From contig JBLHXN010000025.1 of the NCBI GenBank assembly GCA_047630355.1, positions 1 through 35,408 on the forward strand: 35,408 bases of DNA. Direction: 5' to 3'. Position 1 is the first letter of the stretch; every line of letters begins with the position of its first letter. The notes beneath the pieces are model-generated. The model was given only the letters and a program-made list of their open reading frames with translations, did not search any database and was not told the origin of the DNA. The DNA comes from JANQUM01 sp047630355 (lineage in GTDB: Bacteria; Bacteroidota; Bacteroidia; Cytophagales; Spirosomataceae). The position numbers were made by a program, and so were the translations under genes. Shown here piece after piece: positions 15,120-23,330 of the stretch.

Positions 15120-15395
15120 TTATTTCTTTTTAAGAATCGCGTAGAACTCGACCATAAAGCCGATGAAGGCGATTCCCGGACCGAGTGTAATTCCCAAAAA
15201 CCCGAAACCAAACTCTTCTTTATCAAGTGTCATGATGAAGAATCCGGTAAGTATTATACCAATTCCGATTAGCATCATCGTGTAATTATCTTTTCCGAAC
15301 GGAAGTGCAGATCCGGTAATTACTTCGTTTTTTTGAATTGTGGGGGAAACTGATTCCACGATAGTGCTCTTTTCGACTTTTCTTTTTTTACTCAT
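15120..15395 (-). CDS. DUF3098 domain-containing small membrane protein
   Basis: A 91-residue protein with two membrane helices, 'NYTMMLIGIGIILTGFFIMT' and 'GITLGPGIAFIGFMVEFYAIL', separated by a short charged loop (DKEEFGFGF). Its basic N-terminus (MSKKRKVEKS) lies probably in the cytoplasm. The 'LPFGKDNYTMMLIGIGIILTGF' segment identifies DUF3098, a Bacteroidota family nearly always encoded just behind ftsX. Its role is unknown; the steady linkage to ftsX suggests a part in division or in the FtsEX-controlled cell-wall hydrolases. It begins 11 bases after the ftsX stop. Confidence 0.9.
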   Translation of the reverse strand: MSKKRKVEKSTIVESVSPTIQKNEVITGSALPFGKDNYTMMLIGIGIILTGFFIMTLDKEEFGFGFLGITLGPGIAFIGFMVEFYAILKKK

Positions 15396-15406
15396 TATTA
15401 AATCAA

Positions 15407-16279
15407 TTAAAATAAATCGTCCAAATCTGTTCTTAAATATCTGCTGACAGATGATATCGTGCTAAAGACCGCTAATAAGGGTCCCAATATCAACAAAATA
15501 AGTGCCAAAATTAACATTCCTTCAAAATTCTGAATTACTTCAAAACCGGTTATTTGCCAACTAGCGATTTGCTGTAAACCCAATAACGAAATTACCGCAA
15601 TAACGCTGGCAATAACGCCCTGAATCACTCCCCGTTTTACAAAAGGGGCTTGCACAAAGGCGTTGGTGGCTCCCACTAATTGCATAGTATGAATAATGAA
15701 ACGCTGCGAATAAAGGGCAAGTCTTATAGTATTATTAATCAGGAGCAATGTCGCAATCAGAAAAACCAGCACAATTGCTGAAACAACAATGTATGTTTTA
15801 TTTGCATTTTGAGCAATTCCGTCCACAAAATCACGGGCGTAATCTGCCTCATGAACTCCCGGAATTTTCTCTACGTCGCGTTTTATTTCTTGCAGGTAGC
15901 TCTCTCCAAAGTAATCTTCGGTGATTTTTAATTTGAAAGCGTCCCGAAAAGGATTCTCCGATAGAATAAACTGGTAATCCTCATTCGTTTCCCGAAAGAA
16001 AATTTCTGCAGCCTGCTCTTTGGTAATCAATTCAATGGCTTCATCAGATTTGACCACAAATACTTTTTGTCGGAGTCGTTTTTTAATCCTTGTCTTTTGA
16101 ACTTCCGAAAGGTCTTTGTCTAAATAGACCTGTACTTCGATATTGCTTTTGACAAAACTGATGAGTTCTTTAGAAGTAATAGCAACCCAGCCACAAAACC
16201 CAATTAAAAACAAGGCAACGCCAAGACTCACGGTAATAAGCGCGGTAGGGTAGCTTCCTAATTTTCTGTTTTGCTGCAT
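15407..16279 (-). CDS. ftsX: Cell division protein FtsX, permease-like
   Basis: A 290-residue membrane protein with the FtsX plan: a short cytoplasmic start (MQQNRKLGSYPTA), helix 1 ('ALITVSLGVALFLIGFCGW'), a periplasmic domain of about 130 residues (starting 'FVKSNIEVQVYLDKDLSEVQ'), and three further helices, with 'LRLALYSQRFIIHTMQLVGATNAFVQAPFVKRGV'-type coupling sequence between helices 2 and 3. With the ATPase FtsE it relays ATP-driven movement across the inner membrane to peptidoglycan hydrolases at the division site. Its partner ftsE is not adjacent; an FtsE-like gene is at 24022-24702. It heads the run to DUF3098, uppP, truB and ribF. Confidence 0.92.
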   Translation of the reverse strand: MQQNRKLGSYPTALITVSLGVALFLIGFCGWVAITSKELISFVKSNIEVQVYLDKDLSEVQKTRIKKRLRQKVFVVKSDEAIELITKEQAAEIFFRETNEDYQFILSENPFRDAFKLKITEDYFGESYLQEIKRDVEKIPGVHEADYARDFVDGIAQNANKTYIVVSAIVLVFLIATLLLINNTIRLALYSQRFIIHTMQLVGATNAFVQAPFVKRGVIQGVIASVIAVISLLGLQQIASWQITGFEVIQNFEGMLILALILLILGPLLAVFSTISSVSRYLRTDLDDLF

Positions 16280-16366
16280 CTGTGAAGGGGCATCAGTTCT
16301 TTGAGATGCAAATATAAGGCAATTACCATTTTACGGTAACTTATTAAGTAAAATTAAGAGGGGATA

Positions 16367-17233
16367 TTATTCGTTTGCCTCTTTTGCCCGCTCTTCTTCG
16401 GCTTTCCACTCAACAATTTGCTGCGGCATGTCCTGCTCGATGATGTTTTTTACGATTTCCGTAATTTCTTCGAGCGATTGATCTTTAGTGAAATAAATGG
16501 GTTCTTTAAACCGAACGCTGAGTTCGGTGTTTCTTTTTTTATAACCCAAACCTGTTTTGTTAAACGCTCTTCGGAAACCATTAATAACTACTGGAACTAC
16601 AATTGGGTTGTTGTCTTTGATAATCCGGGCGGTACCTTTGCGTATCGGTGCGTAAGGACTGGTTGTCCCTTGCGGAAAGCTCACCACCCAACCAAAACCT
16701 AACCCTTGTGCAACTTTATCAGACGCAGAAGTATCTACGGAGCGTTTTACGTTTTCACCTTCGGCACGCCACGATCGTTCAACTAAGATAGCTCCCGCCA
16801 AACTGAAAAGCCGGGGGAGAATGCCTTTCTGCATGGTTTCTTTAGCAGCAATGTAGTACGTTCTGGCTCGGGGAGCCAACATATAAAATGGAATCAGAAC
16901 TCTGCCAAAACCCCACTTTACAGAACAGAAAATGTGGTAGAAAGTGATTACATCAGCAAAGTAGGTCTGATGATTGGAGATAAAGAAAACGTTGGTATTG
17001 GGTAAGTTTTTAATGTGTTCTGATCCTTCGATACGAAGTTTATTTGCGACAGCCAATCGCCAGAAAGTAGGCAAAACGGCTACCGAAACAATAATACGCT
17101 TTAAAATAAGCCAATTTCCGAACGGGTCTTTTTCAAACAATCCGAAGATATCAAAGTAGGACAAAAACCTGATAATTCGATTAGGATGCTTACTTGGTAT
17201 CGGTAAAAAATTGGACAGAATTTTAAATATCAT
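16367..17233 (-). CDS. Lysophospholipid acyltransferase family protein (PlsC-like)
   Basis: A 288-residue acyltransferase of the PlsC/LPLAT superfamily. The catalytic H-x4-D is seen in 'VFFISNHQTYFADV' near residue 85. The third block reads FPQGTTSPYAPIRKGTARII where classical enzymes have FPEGTRS, so the acceptor-binding Glu and Arg are replaced. The last block is 'NPIVVPVVINGF'. It probably moves an acyl chain to a lysophospholipid or other lipid at the inner membrane. The charged C-terminus (EWKAEEERAKEANE) follows a helical region. It lies 87 bases upstream of ftsX on the same strand and behind a hairpin, so it may have its own promoter. Substrate not known; 1-acylglycerol-3-phosphate is the default guess. 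Confidence 0.85.
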   Translation of the reverse strand: MIFKILSNFLPIPSKHPNRIIRFLSYFDIFGLFEKDPFGNWLILKRIIVSVAVLPTFWRLAVANKLRIEGSEHIKNLPNTNVFFISNHQTYFADVITFYHIFCSVKWGFGRVLIPFYMLAPRARTYYIAAKETMQKGILPRLFSLAGAILVERSWRAEGENVKRSVDTSASDKVAQGLGFGWVVSFPQGTTSPYAPIRKGTARIIKDNNPIVVPVVINGFRRAFNKTGLGYKKRNTELSVRFKEPIYFTKDQSLEEITEIVKNIIEQDMPQQIVEWKAEEERAKEANE

Positions 17234-17285
17234 ATTACTGCTTTAGGGTTAACGAAGTTACACATTGGACGACTTAACAACAAAC

Positions 17286-17314
17286 AACGCCTACTGCACT
17301 TTGCAGAAGGCGTT
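17286..17314 (-). terminator. Hairpin behind the DUF151 gene, likely terminator
   Basis: A 13-base stem with one mismatch (AACGCCTACTGCA against TGCAGAAGGCGTT) and a three-base loop, 25 bases after the stop of the DUF151 gene on the minus strand. The following bases are T-rich but broken (GTTTGTTG), so termination may be partial and leave some read-through into the acyltransferase gene. Confidence 0.6.
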
Positions 17315-17339
17315 AAAGTAAACGTTACCAATATACGAC

Positions 17340-17936
17340 TTAGTTGCGTCGCTCTATTTCGTCACGAATAGCCGCCGCACGCTCATACTCTTCGTTCTGT
17401 AGTGCATTATCCAAAAGTTTGTTTAGTTCGGTCAATGACTTATTCTTAATACTTCCTCCGTCTGACTTGCCCGCCGGACTATCGATTAGCTCTTCAATTT
17501 CAGCTTCAACACCTTCATCCGTCGATTCATCGGTTGAGATACTCGCTTCCTGCATTATTGCCTCATTAGTGTAAATGGGTGCATTAAAACGCAACGCGAT
17601 TGCAATGGCATCAGAAGGACGGGCATCGATGTTTTTTGAACGAATACCATCGCTGCAGACTATTTTTGCGTAGAATATACCTTCCTGTAAATTGGAGATA
17701 ATTACTTCTTCAACGTTAAAGTCAAAAGCCGAAGAGAAAGATTTGAATAAATCGTGAGTCATGGGGCGGTTCGGACTTATGCGTTCCATTTCGATGGCAA
17801 TAGCCTGAGCCTCAAACATTCCAATTATAATTGGTAAACGTCTGTTCCCATCCTCCTCCATCAAAATAAGGGCAAAAGAGCCCGTTTGAGATTGGCTGGG
17901 AGATAGACCTAAAATTTCAAGTTTTACTTTGTTCAC
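17340..17936 (-). CDS. Bifunctional nuclease family protein (DUF151) with C-terminal UVR motif
   Basis: A 198-residue soluble protein. Residues 1-130 form the DUF151 domain (KVKLEILGLSPSQSQTGSFALIL, 'RRLPIIIGMFEAQAIAIEME', 'RPMTHDLFKSF', 'IDARPSDAIAIALRFNAPIY'), described in plants and bacteria as a nuclease acting on RNA and DNA. An acidic, Ser-rich linker follows (about 132-165). The C-terminus, 'ELNKLLDNALQNEEYERAAAIRDEIERR', is a UVR motif as found in UvrB, UvrC and McsA, where it mediates protein contact. This domain pair is typical for Bacteroidota; the target is not known. A hairpin follows the gene. Confidence 0.88.
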   Translation of the reverse strand: MNKVKLEILGLSPSQSQTGSFALILMEEDGNRRLPIIIGMFEAQAIAIEMERISPNRPMTHDLFKSFSSAFDFNVEEVIISNLQEGIFYAKIVCSDGIRSKNIDARPSDAIAIALRFNAPIYTNEAIMQEASISTDESTDEGVEAEIEELIDSPAGKSDGGSIKNKSLTELNKLLDNALQNEEYERAAAIRDEIERRN

Positions 17937-18015
17937 GATAGTATTGTGATATTAATAATGGGTACTTAACGACCACGCAAGGAAACTGCTAACAACTTTT
18001 AATGAAAGCTTTGTT

Positions 18016-18924
18016 TCAAACTTGCGGCTGTAAGACTTCTAATGAAACATCCAATGATCCTTTAAGTACTTTTCCGGGAGCTAATGCAACTAATCCGTCT
18101 TCGTTGTTAAAAGCATTGATATTTGACGTTTGCGATTCGATAGCAATGCTACTTCTTGCAGGCGGTGTGTACAGTACAATATAGTTCAACAAGCCTTTGC
18201 CAACTTGCTGCCTGATAGTCAATGCTAACTCGCTATCGCTCAGTTTTGTTTCAGCAAAACCGGTTTGGTTAGCTATTTTATATACATTGTCAAGTATCTC
18301 ATTTTTAAGAGAAATACTTTGACTTTCGTTCACTTCCTGCGTGCCGGATTCATTTGCCTGAAACGGAATAGTGGAATCATCTACTTCGTAGGTATAATGT
18401 TCAGGTATCGAAACTTCTAATTCTCCAACTTTCTTGTCTTGCAAGCTAAAATAAGGATGCCAACCAAAACCACATGGCATTGTATTGCTTCCTGTATTCG
18501 TGATATGATAGCTCAGCCGAAACGTATGCTCCCGAACAATACTGTAAGTTACATCCATTTCAAATGGAAACGGATACCCTTCCACTCCTCCATGATAAAC
18601 ATAACGAAGCGTCACACCGTTTCTTTTCTCATCTATAACATCAAATGCCTCTTCCGATACAAAGCCGTGCAAAGCATGCCCTCGTCCAGTTTCGTTTCTG
18701 TTTAATTGATAATCTACTCCCTCGAAAGTATATTTTCCGTCCCGAATCCGGTTTGGAAACGGGAAAAGTAAAGCTGAAGGATAGCCTTTAGCTGGATCAT
18801 TCTCAAATAAAGGAAACTTGATTACAGTCTTGTGATTTAAAATTAGGCTACTGATAGCAGCACCATTCGTTGGTAAAACCGAGAATGAATCCCCTGACTT
18901 ATTACCAATTACTATTTCTTGCAT
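18016..18924 (-). CDS. Aldose 1-epimerase family protein
   Basis: A 302-residue beta-sandwich enzyme of the GalM/YeaD group, which interconverts alpha and beta anomers of free sugars or sugar phosphates. Visible marks are 'GAAISSLILNHKTVI', 'LLFPFPNRIRDGKYTFEG', 'GHALHGFVSEEAF' with a catalytic-site His, 'FRLSYHITNTGSNTMPCGFGWHPYFSL' with the second His, and 'SSIAIESQTSNINAFN' near the end where the catalytic Glu is expected. It has no signal peptide, so it acts in the cytoplasm. It starts 33 bases after the TIGR02757 gene and is probably in the same transcript. The sugar cannot be named. Confidence 0.87.
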   Translation of the reverse strand: MQEIVIGNKSGDSFSVLPTNGAAISSLILNHKTVIKFPLFENDPAKGYPSALLFPFPNRIRDGKYTFEGVDYQLNRNETGRGHALHGFVSEEAFDVIDEKRNGVTLRYVYHGGVEGYPFPFEMDVTYSIVREHTFRLSYHITNTGSNTMPCGFGWHPYFSLQDKKVGELEVSIPEHYTYEVDDSTIPFQANESGTQEVNESQSISLKNEILDNVYKIANQTGFAETKLSDSELALTIRQQVGKGLLNYIVLYTPPARSSIAIESQTSNINAFNNEDGLVALAPGKVLKGSLDVSLEVLQPQV

Positions 18925-18957
18925 TAACGCTCTTCTTTGGATTTACTCGAACAATTT

Positions 18958-19746
18958 TCAGGTCAAAAGTACAAAATATTGCTCGATTCCTAATCCAAAA
19001 AGTGCAAAATCGTACTTTACCGGATCTTCGGAATTAATTAATTTTAGGCGGTTTGTTAATTCTTCGGCGGCTTTCCAGTCGGGTTTAGGTCGGGTAAATA
19101 ATCCGAGGTGCCTTGCCACTCGTTCTACGTGCACATCGCAGGGGCAGATAAGCTGGGAAGGTTTGATTTGCGACCAAAGTCCGAAATCTACCCCCTTATC
19201 GTCTTGTCGTACCATCCACCGCAAATACATATTAATGCGTTTGCAGGAGGAGTTTCTAATCGGGGTAGCAACGTGCTTACGGGTACGATGGGGGAATTCG
19301 GGCAATGAAAAAAAGTAATCGTGAAAACCGATTAAACTCGCTCGGATATTAGCGTCTTGGGGAGATAATGTATTGGTAAATGCACTTTCTAAAGATGGAT
19401 ACTTGCTGTAATGTTCACGGAAAAACTCAATGAAATATAAGGTGTCCGTAGCATTGAATGTGCGGTGTTTAAAGTCTAAAAAACGCTTTAAGTCGTTATC
19501 AGTGTGCTGGGTTATGAACTGAAACGGAGCATTATCCATCAATTCCATGAGCTGATTACACTTGTTAATGATTGTTTTTCGTTGCCCCCAGGCAAGCATC
19601 GCCGCAAAAAAACCGGAGATTTCTATGTCTTGTTTCAGCGTGAATTTATGCGGAATGCTGATTGGATCGTTTTCGATAAAATCGGGTGTATTGAACTGTT
19701 CGTACTTCTCGTTCAATAAATCAACGGTAGCTTGAGGTATTTTCAA
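18958..19746 (-). CDS. TIGR02757 family protein (DUF2400)
   Basis: A 262-residue helical protein of the TIGR02757 family, related in fold to helix-hairpin-helix DNA glycosylases but of unknown function. Telling segments are 'DPISIPHKFTLKQDIEISGFFAAMLAWGQRKTIINKC', 'RNSSCKRINMYLRWMVRQDDKGVDFGLW', and 'LICPCDVHVERVARHLGL' near residue 200. No ATG lies near the start of the homologous part; the frame begins with TTG at 19746 (TTG AAA ATA CCT), only 4 bases after the stop of the small membrane protein gene. That tight spacing supports TTG as the start, perhaps by translational coupling. The aldose epimerase gene follows. Confidence 0.85.
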   Translation of the reverse strand: MKIPQATVDLLNEKYEQFNTPDFIENDPISIPHKFTLKQDIEISGFFAAMLAWGQRKTIINKCNQLMELMDNAPFQFITQHTDNDLKRFLDFKHRTFNATDTLYFIEFFREHYSKYPSLESAFTNTLSPQDANIRASLIGFHDYFFSLPEFPHRTRKHVATPIRNSSCKRINMYLRWMVRQDDKGVDFGLWSQIKPSQLICPCDVHVERVARHLGLFTRPKPDWKAAEELTNRLKLINSEDPVKYDFALFGLGIEQYFVLLT

Positions 19747-19750
19747 AATG

Positions 19751-19921
19751 TTACTTGAATTTTTTGATAATACTCACTACAAGCCACGAAATAAAAGAAA
19801 ACACACTTAAAATTCCTGTAAAAAGTAAGGAAAATACGGTGATAAAAGGGTACATCAGCGTGAATACGATGTTCCAGATAATAGTTTTCGACTTACTTTT
19901 TGGCTCTTGCTCTTCGTTCAT
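19751..19921 (-). CDS. Small membrane protein, 56 residues
   Basis: A short ORF, MNEEQEPKSKSKTII..., with an acidic then basic head, one long or two close hydrophobic stretches (residues 14-50) and a basic tail (IIKKFK). Its ATG directly abuts the TAA of the LysM gene (TAAATG) and its stop lies 4 bases before the TTG of the TIGR02757 gene, so it fills the gap between two genes exactly. This fit, plus a normal membrane-protein composition, makes it a credible gene. No family is recognised. It would sit in the inner membrane; the LysM neighbour hints at an envelope role, which is inference only. Confidence 0.72.
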   Translation of the reverse strand: MNEEQEPKSKSKTIIWNIVFTLMYPFITVFSLLFTGILSVFSFISWLVVSIIKKFK

Positions 19922-20800
19922 TTAGTTTCTGCGGGGCACTTCATAAGTTACCAAAGCACGGACGCGGCTATCACGCGGCTTCAATTTATTAAATGCACTT
20001 GGTGTCAGCCTTACTAACACATTTTGGTTGTTTCCAGTTTCCTGTAATTTACCAATTACCTTTGCCATCACGAAAGCTCCGGTGGCTTCGTTTTTTACTT
20101 TTATCTCACTGCCGATGGGTGCGGTGCGGTGCATTGCCCAGTTTTTGTTTGAGCTATTTTTAATCCCAATTGTAGTGGCAATTCCTATTTCTTTAACCTG
20201 AATGCCTCTCGGAGCGTTTGGAACGTAATCAGTGGGAGCGGAGGGTAGTTTTCTTACGATAAATTCTTCCCCGTCGGCGGCCGGACTTGCCGCTACGTAA
20301 TCACGCGATACAAGTACCTTTTGACCAACTGAAATTGTATTGTCGGATAGATTATTTGCTTTACGAAGTTGCTCGGGAGTTACTTCGTACATTTTACCAA
20401 TTGCGTAAACCGTTTCACCGATACTTACCACGTGATACAGTTTTTTTGGCTCTTCGGTAGCTTTACGAAGCGTATTTTTTAAGTCTTTGTCTATTTTCTC
20501 ACCTTCGTCTTTCGGTAGGCTAACTTTCTTTCCGCCCTTGGTTTTGTACGGAACCCGAAGTACCTGGTTTTCGTAAATAGTGCTGCTGCCGTCTAAGGTA
20601 GGATTTGCCGCCATTATCTCAGCGGGTTTGCAATGGTATCTACGCAGCAACCCAAAAAGTGTTTCTTTCTTTTCCACCTTATGAATTACGTATAGCTTAC
20701 CTTTGTCGTTTTCGAGTGCAAGCGAGTCAAAGGGTGTTACGGCGAAGGCAGATACGGGCAATGCAGCAGTCAATAAGGCTACATGGAATAAATTTTTCAT
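19922..20800 (-). CDS. LysM domain protein with RlpA-like C-terminal domain, secreted
   Basis: A 292-residue exported protein. The signal peptide is MKNLFHVALLTAALPVSAFA. Two LysM peptidoglycan-binding domains follow, at about 37-84 ('VIHKVEKKETLFGLLRRYHCKPAEIMAANP', ending 'LRVPYK') and 121-165 ('YHVVSIGETVYAIGKMYEVTPEQLRKANNL'). The C-terminal part from about 205 ('EIGIATTIGIKNSSNKNWAMHRTAPIGSEIKVKNEATG') resembles the double-psi barrel of RlpA-like proteins. It probably binds cell-wall glycan in the periplasm and may cut or hold it. It is the first gene of the minus-strand unit that runs to the small membrane protein, TIGR02757 and epimerase genes, and is divergent from kdsB. Confidence 0.87.
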   Translation of the reverse strand: MKNLFHVALLTAALPVSAFAVTPFDSLALENDKGKLYVIHKVEKKETLFGLLRRYHCKPAEIMAANPTLDGSSTIYENQVLRVPYKTKGGKKVSLPKDEGEKIDKDLKNTLRKATEEPKKLYHVVSIGETVYAIGKMYEVTPEQLRKANNLSDNTISVGQKVLVSRDYVAASPAADGEEFIVRKLPSAPTDYVPNAPRGIQVKEIGIATTIGIKNSSNKNWAMHRTAPIGSEIKVKNEATGAFVMAKVIGKLQETGNNQNVLVRLTPSAFNKLKPRDSRVRALVTYEVPRRN

Positions 20801-20822
20801 GGAAATTAGGACACGTTTTACA

Positions 20823-20830
20823 CAAAAATA
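20823..20830 (-). promoter_or_regulatory. Candidate -7 promoter box for the LysM operon
   Basis: On the minus strand TATTTTTG is an exact TAnnTTTG match, 22 bases before the LysM ATG at 20800, in the 78-base divergent gap with kdsB. No TTG is seen 19-21 bases before it, so the -33 part is weak. Confidence 0.35.
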
Positions 20831-20878
20831 TGTATTTATTATCGGTCTGACACCTTTTACGTACTAAATTTATAACAA

Positions 20879-21616
20879 ATGAGCTCCGTTTTGAAAACCG
20901 TCGTCATCGTTCCGGCACGTTATGCATCCACTCGTTTTCTTGGGAAACCGTTGGTAGAAATTGATGGTAAGTCAATGGTTCAGCGAGTATGCGAACAGGC
21001 AGAACAAACCAATTTAGTTGATAAAGTAATTGTTGCAACTGACAGTGAACTAATAAGTTCGCACGTAAAAAACGTTGGTTTCGACGTAATTATGACTTCA
21101 GAAAGTCATACCAGCGGTACAGAAAGATGTGCCGAAGCACTGGAGAAGTTAACCGAAGAATTTGATATAGTGATAAACGTGCAGGGCGATGAGCCGTTTA
21201 TCGCTCCCGAGCTAATTGAAGAAGTGATAAAGGGTTTTGACGAAACAACCGAAATTGTCACGGCGGTGAAGAAAATTACGGGTATTGAGACTTTGCTTAA
21301 TCCCAACGTAGTGAAAGCCGTACTTTCGGAATCAAACCATGCGATGTATTTCAGCCGTAACGCAATCCCGTACAACCGTGATTCCGTGCTTAAAGATTGG
21401 GTGAATCAAAGTACCTATTATAAACACATTGGTATCTACGGTTTTAAGCCAAAAACGCTGCAAAAATTAGTCAAGCTTCCGGTTACTTCACTTGAGAGTA
21501 TCGAGAAACTGGAACAACTCCGTTGGATTGGTCACGGGTTTCGGATAAAAGCTATCGTTACAGAACATGAGAGCGTTGGAATTGATACTCCTGAAGATTT
21601 GATGCGAGTAAAGTAA
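20879..21616 (+). CDS. kdsB: 3-deoxy-manno-octulosonate cytidylyltransferase
   Basis: A 245-residue cytoplasmic enzyme that activates Kdo with CTP to CMP-Kdo for the LPS inner core. Motifs are 'VVIVPARYASTRFLGKPLVEIDGKSMVQRV' at the CTP-binding start, 'KVIVATDSELI', 'SHTSGTERCAEAL', 'VINVQGDEPFI', 'YFSRNAIPYNRD', 'YYKHIGIYGFK', and 'LESIEKLEQLRWIGHGFRI' near the end. The length is usual for the family. It stands alone between the divergent LysM gene and porX, which starts 130 bases downstream. It shows that the organism builds Kdo-containing LPS, consistent with the GT9 heptosyltransferase at 5764-6780. Confidence 0.95.
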   Translation: MSSVLKTVVIVPARYASTRFLGKPLVEIDGKSMVQRVCEQAEQTNLVDKVIVATDSELISSHVKNVGFDVIMTSESHTSGTERCAEALEKLTEEFDIVINVQGDEPFIAPELIEEVIKGFDETTEIVTAVKKITGIETLLNPNVVKAVLSESNHAMYFSRNAIPYNRDSVLKDWVNQSTYYKHIGIYGFKPKTLQKLVKLPVTSLESIEKLEQLRWIGHGFRIKAIVTEHESVGIDTPEDLMRVK

Positions 21617-21746
21617 TATTTTAACAATTTACAACAACTATCTAACAATAAAAGCGATTAGAATCCGTGTTTAATAGGCGGTTTGGTAGTTTATTTACAA
21701 GCAATCAACCGAAAAACATACCTCTAAAATTATAAATCATAATACT

Positions 21747-23312
21747 ATGCAACGATATAAAATACTCTGGGCTGATGACGAAATAGACTATCTGACTCCC
21801 TACATAAAGTACCTCGAAACTAAAGGTTATGATGTAACTCCCGTGCCAAGTGGAGCGGACGTTTTTGATGAAATCGAAAAGCAGGATTTTGACATCGTTT
21901 TCCTTGACGAAATGATGCCTGGTATGACAGGACTTGAAACACTGGCTCAGTTAAAGCAGATTCGTCCAAACCTGCCAGCGGTGATGATTACCCGTTCTGA
22001 AGAAGAGCATATCATGGAAGATGCCATCGGCTCAAAAATTGCCGATTACCTGATTAAGCCAATCAACCCAAGTCAGATACTGATGTCGGTGAAAAAGATA
22101 TTGGATAATAAGCGTTTGGTTTCGGAGAAAACTAACGTGGGTTATCAGCAGGATTTTCGGAACATTGCGATGCAATACCAAGACCGGTTGAATCACGAAG
22201 AATGGGCGGATATTTATAAAAAGCTGATATTTTGGGAACTGGAATTAGATAAGTCTCAGGATAAGTCAATGGAAGAGGTTTTCGGCATGCAAAAATCTGA
22301 GGCGAACAGTAATTTTACCAAATTTATTCAGGAAGAATACGAAGGCTGGATGTCTGATCCTGATGTAGATCGTCCGGTGATGTCGCACCATTTATTGAAA
22401 AAGAAAGTGTTGCCATTACTCAAAGATAATTCGCCGCTGTACTTTGTGTTGATTGATAACCTGCGTTACGATCAGTGGAAGGTCATGCAGGAGATTGTCA
22501 ATGACTACTTCCGAACTATTGAGGAAGATTCGTACTATTCTATTTTACCAACCGCTACTTCGTACGCTCGTAACGCCATTTTTTCGGGAATGAACCCCGC
22601 TGACATGGCGAAATACCACGCGGATATTTGGGTGGATGACGAAGGTGAAAACGAAGATGCCCTAAACAAGAACGAAGAAGAATTTCTTAAACGTTTTCTG
22701 AAAAAGCACCGCAAGCAAACAACGTTCAGCTACCACAAAATCCTGAACAGTCATCACGGTAAAAACCTCGTGGACAACTTCTTTAATCTGCAGAAAAATG
22801 ACCTGAATGCCGTGGTATTCAACTTTGTGGATATGCTCTCGCACGCCCGGACGGATATGCAAATGATTAAAGAACTTGCCCCTGACGAGTCGGCGTACCG
22901 TTCCTTAACCAAATCATGGTTACAGCATTCGTCGTTGCTTGAATTCCTGAAAAAAATCGCCGATGTAAAAGGTCGCGTGGTGATTACAACAGACCACGGA
23001 ATGATTCGGGTGAAGAACGCAAAGCGTATTATTGGTGATCGGAATGTAAATACAAACCTTCGTTTCAAGCAAGGGAAAAACCTGAACCTTGACGATAAAA
23101 AGGGCGGCGTTATTGAAGTTAGAAGACCTGAGAATTACGGTTTGCCAAAGCCAAATGTTTCTACTTCCTACTTTTTTACCACCGATGACTTTTTCTTCGC
23201 TTATCCGAACAACTATAATTATTATGTAAGTCATTACAAGGATACTTTTCAACACGGCGGCGTTTCGTTGGAAGAAATGATAATTCCGTTTGTATATTTG
23301 GAAGCTCGGTAA
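21747..23312 (+). CDS. porX: PorX-like response regulator with PglZ phosphodiesterase domain (type IX secretion control)
   Basis: A 521-residue two-domain regulator. The receiver domain (4-120) has the acidic pocket Asp10/Asp11, phospho-acceptor Asp54 (FLDEMMPG) and conserved Lys in 'LIKPINP'. A helical linker (about 125-205) follows. The PglZ domain, an alkaline-phosphatase-fold nuclease, fills the rest, with Asp237 (DNLRYDQ), the nucleophile region TAT at 269-271, Asp416-His417 (TTDHGM) and His503 (QHGGVSLEEMIIP) as metal ligands. PorX with the kinase PorY controls T9SS genes in Porphyromonas and acts in oligonucleotide-signal hydrolysis. No porY or sigma-factor gene is adjacent. The gene is well conserved in non-pathogens of the phylum as well. 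Confidence 0.93.
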   Translation: MQRYKILWADDEIDYLTPYIKYLETKGYDVTPVPSGADVFDEIEKQDFDIVFLDEMMPGMTGLETLAQLKQIRPNLPAVMITRSEEEHIMEDAIGSKIADYLIKPINPSQILMSVKKILDNKRLVSEKTNVGYQQDFRNIAMQYQDRLNHEEWADIYKKLIFWELELDKSQDKSMEEVFGMQKSEANSNFTKFIQEEYEGWMSDPDVDRPVMSHHLLKKKVLPLLKDNSPLYFVLIDNLRYDQWKVMQEIVNDYFRTIEEDSYYSILPTATSYARNAIFSGMNPADMAKYHADIWVDDEGENEDALNKNEEEFLKRFLKKHRKQTTFSYHKILNSHHGKNLVDNFFNLQKNDLNAVVFNFVDMLSHARTDMQMIKELAPDESAYRSLTKSWLQHSSLLEFLKKIADVKGRVVITTDHGMIRVKNAKRIIGDRNVNTNLRFKQGKNLNLDDKKGGVIEVRRPENYGLPKPNVSTSYFFTTDDFFFAYPNNYNYYVSHYKDTFQHGGVSLEEMIIPFVYLEAR

Positions 23313-23330
23313 ACAAAATCCGCTTTTCAA

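Noticed and set aside
22920..23330. Minus-strand frame of 136 codons opposite porX
   Set aside because: It is the shadow of the PglZ domain coding strand; no signal, domain or start context.
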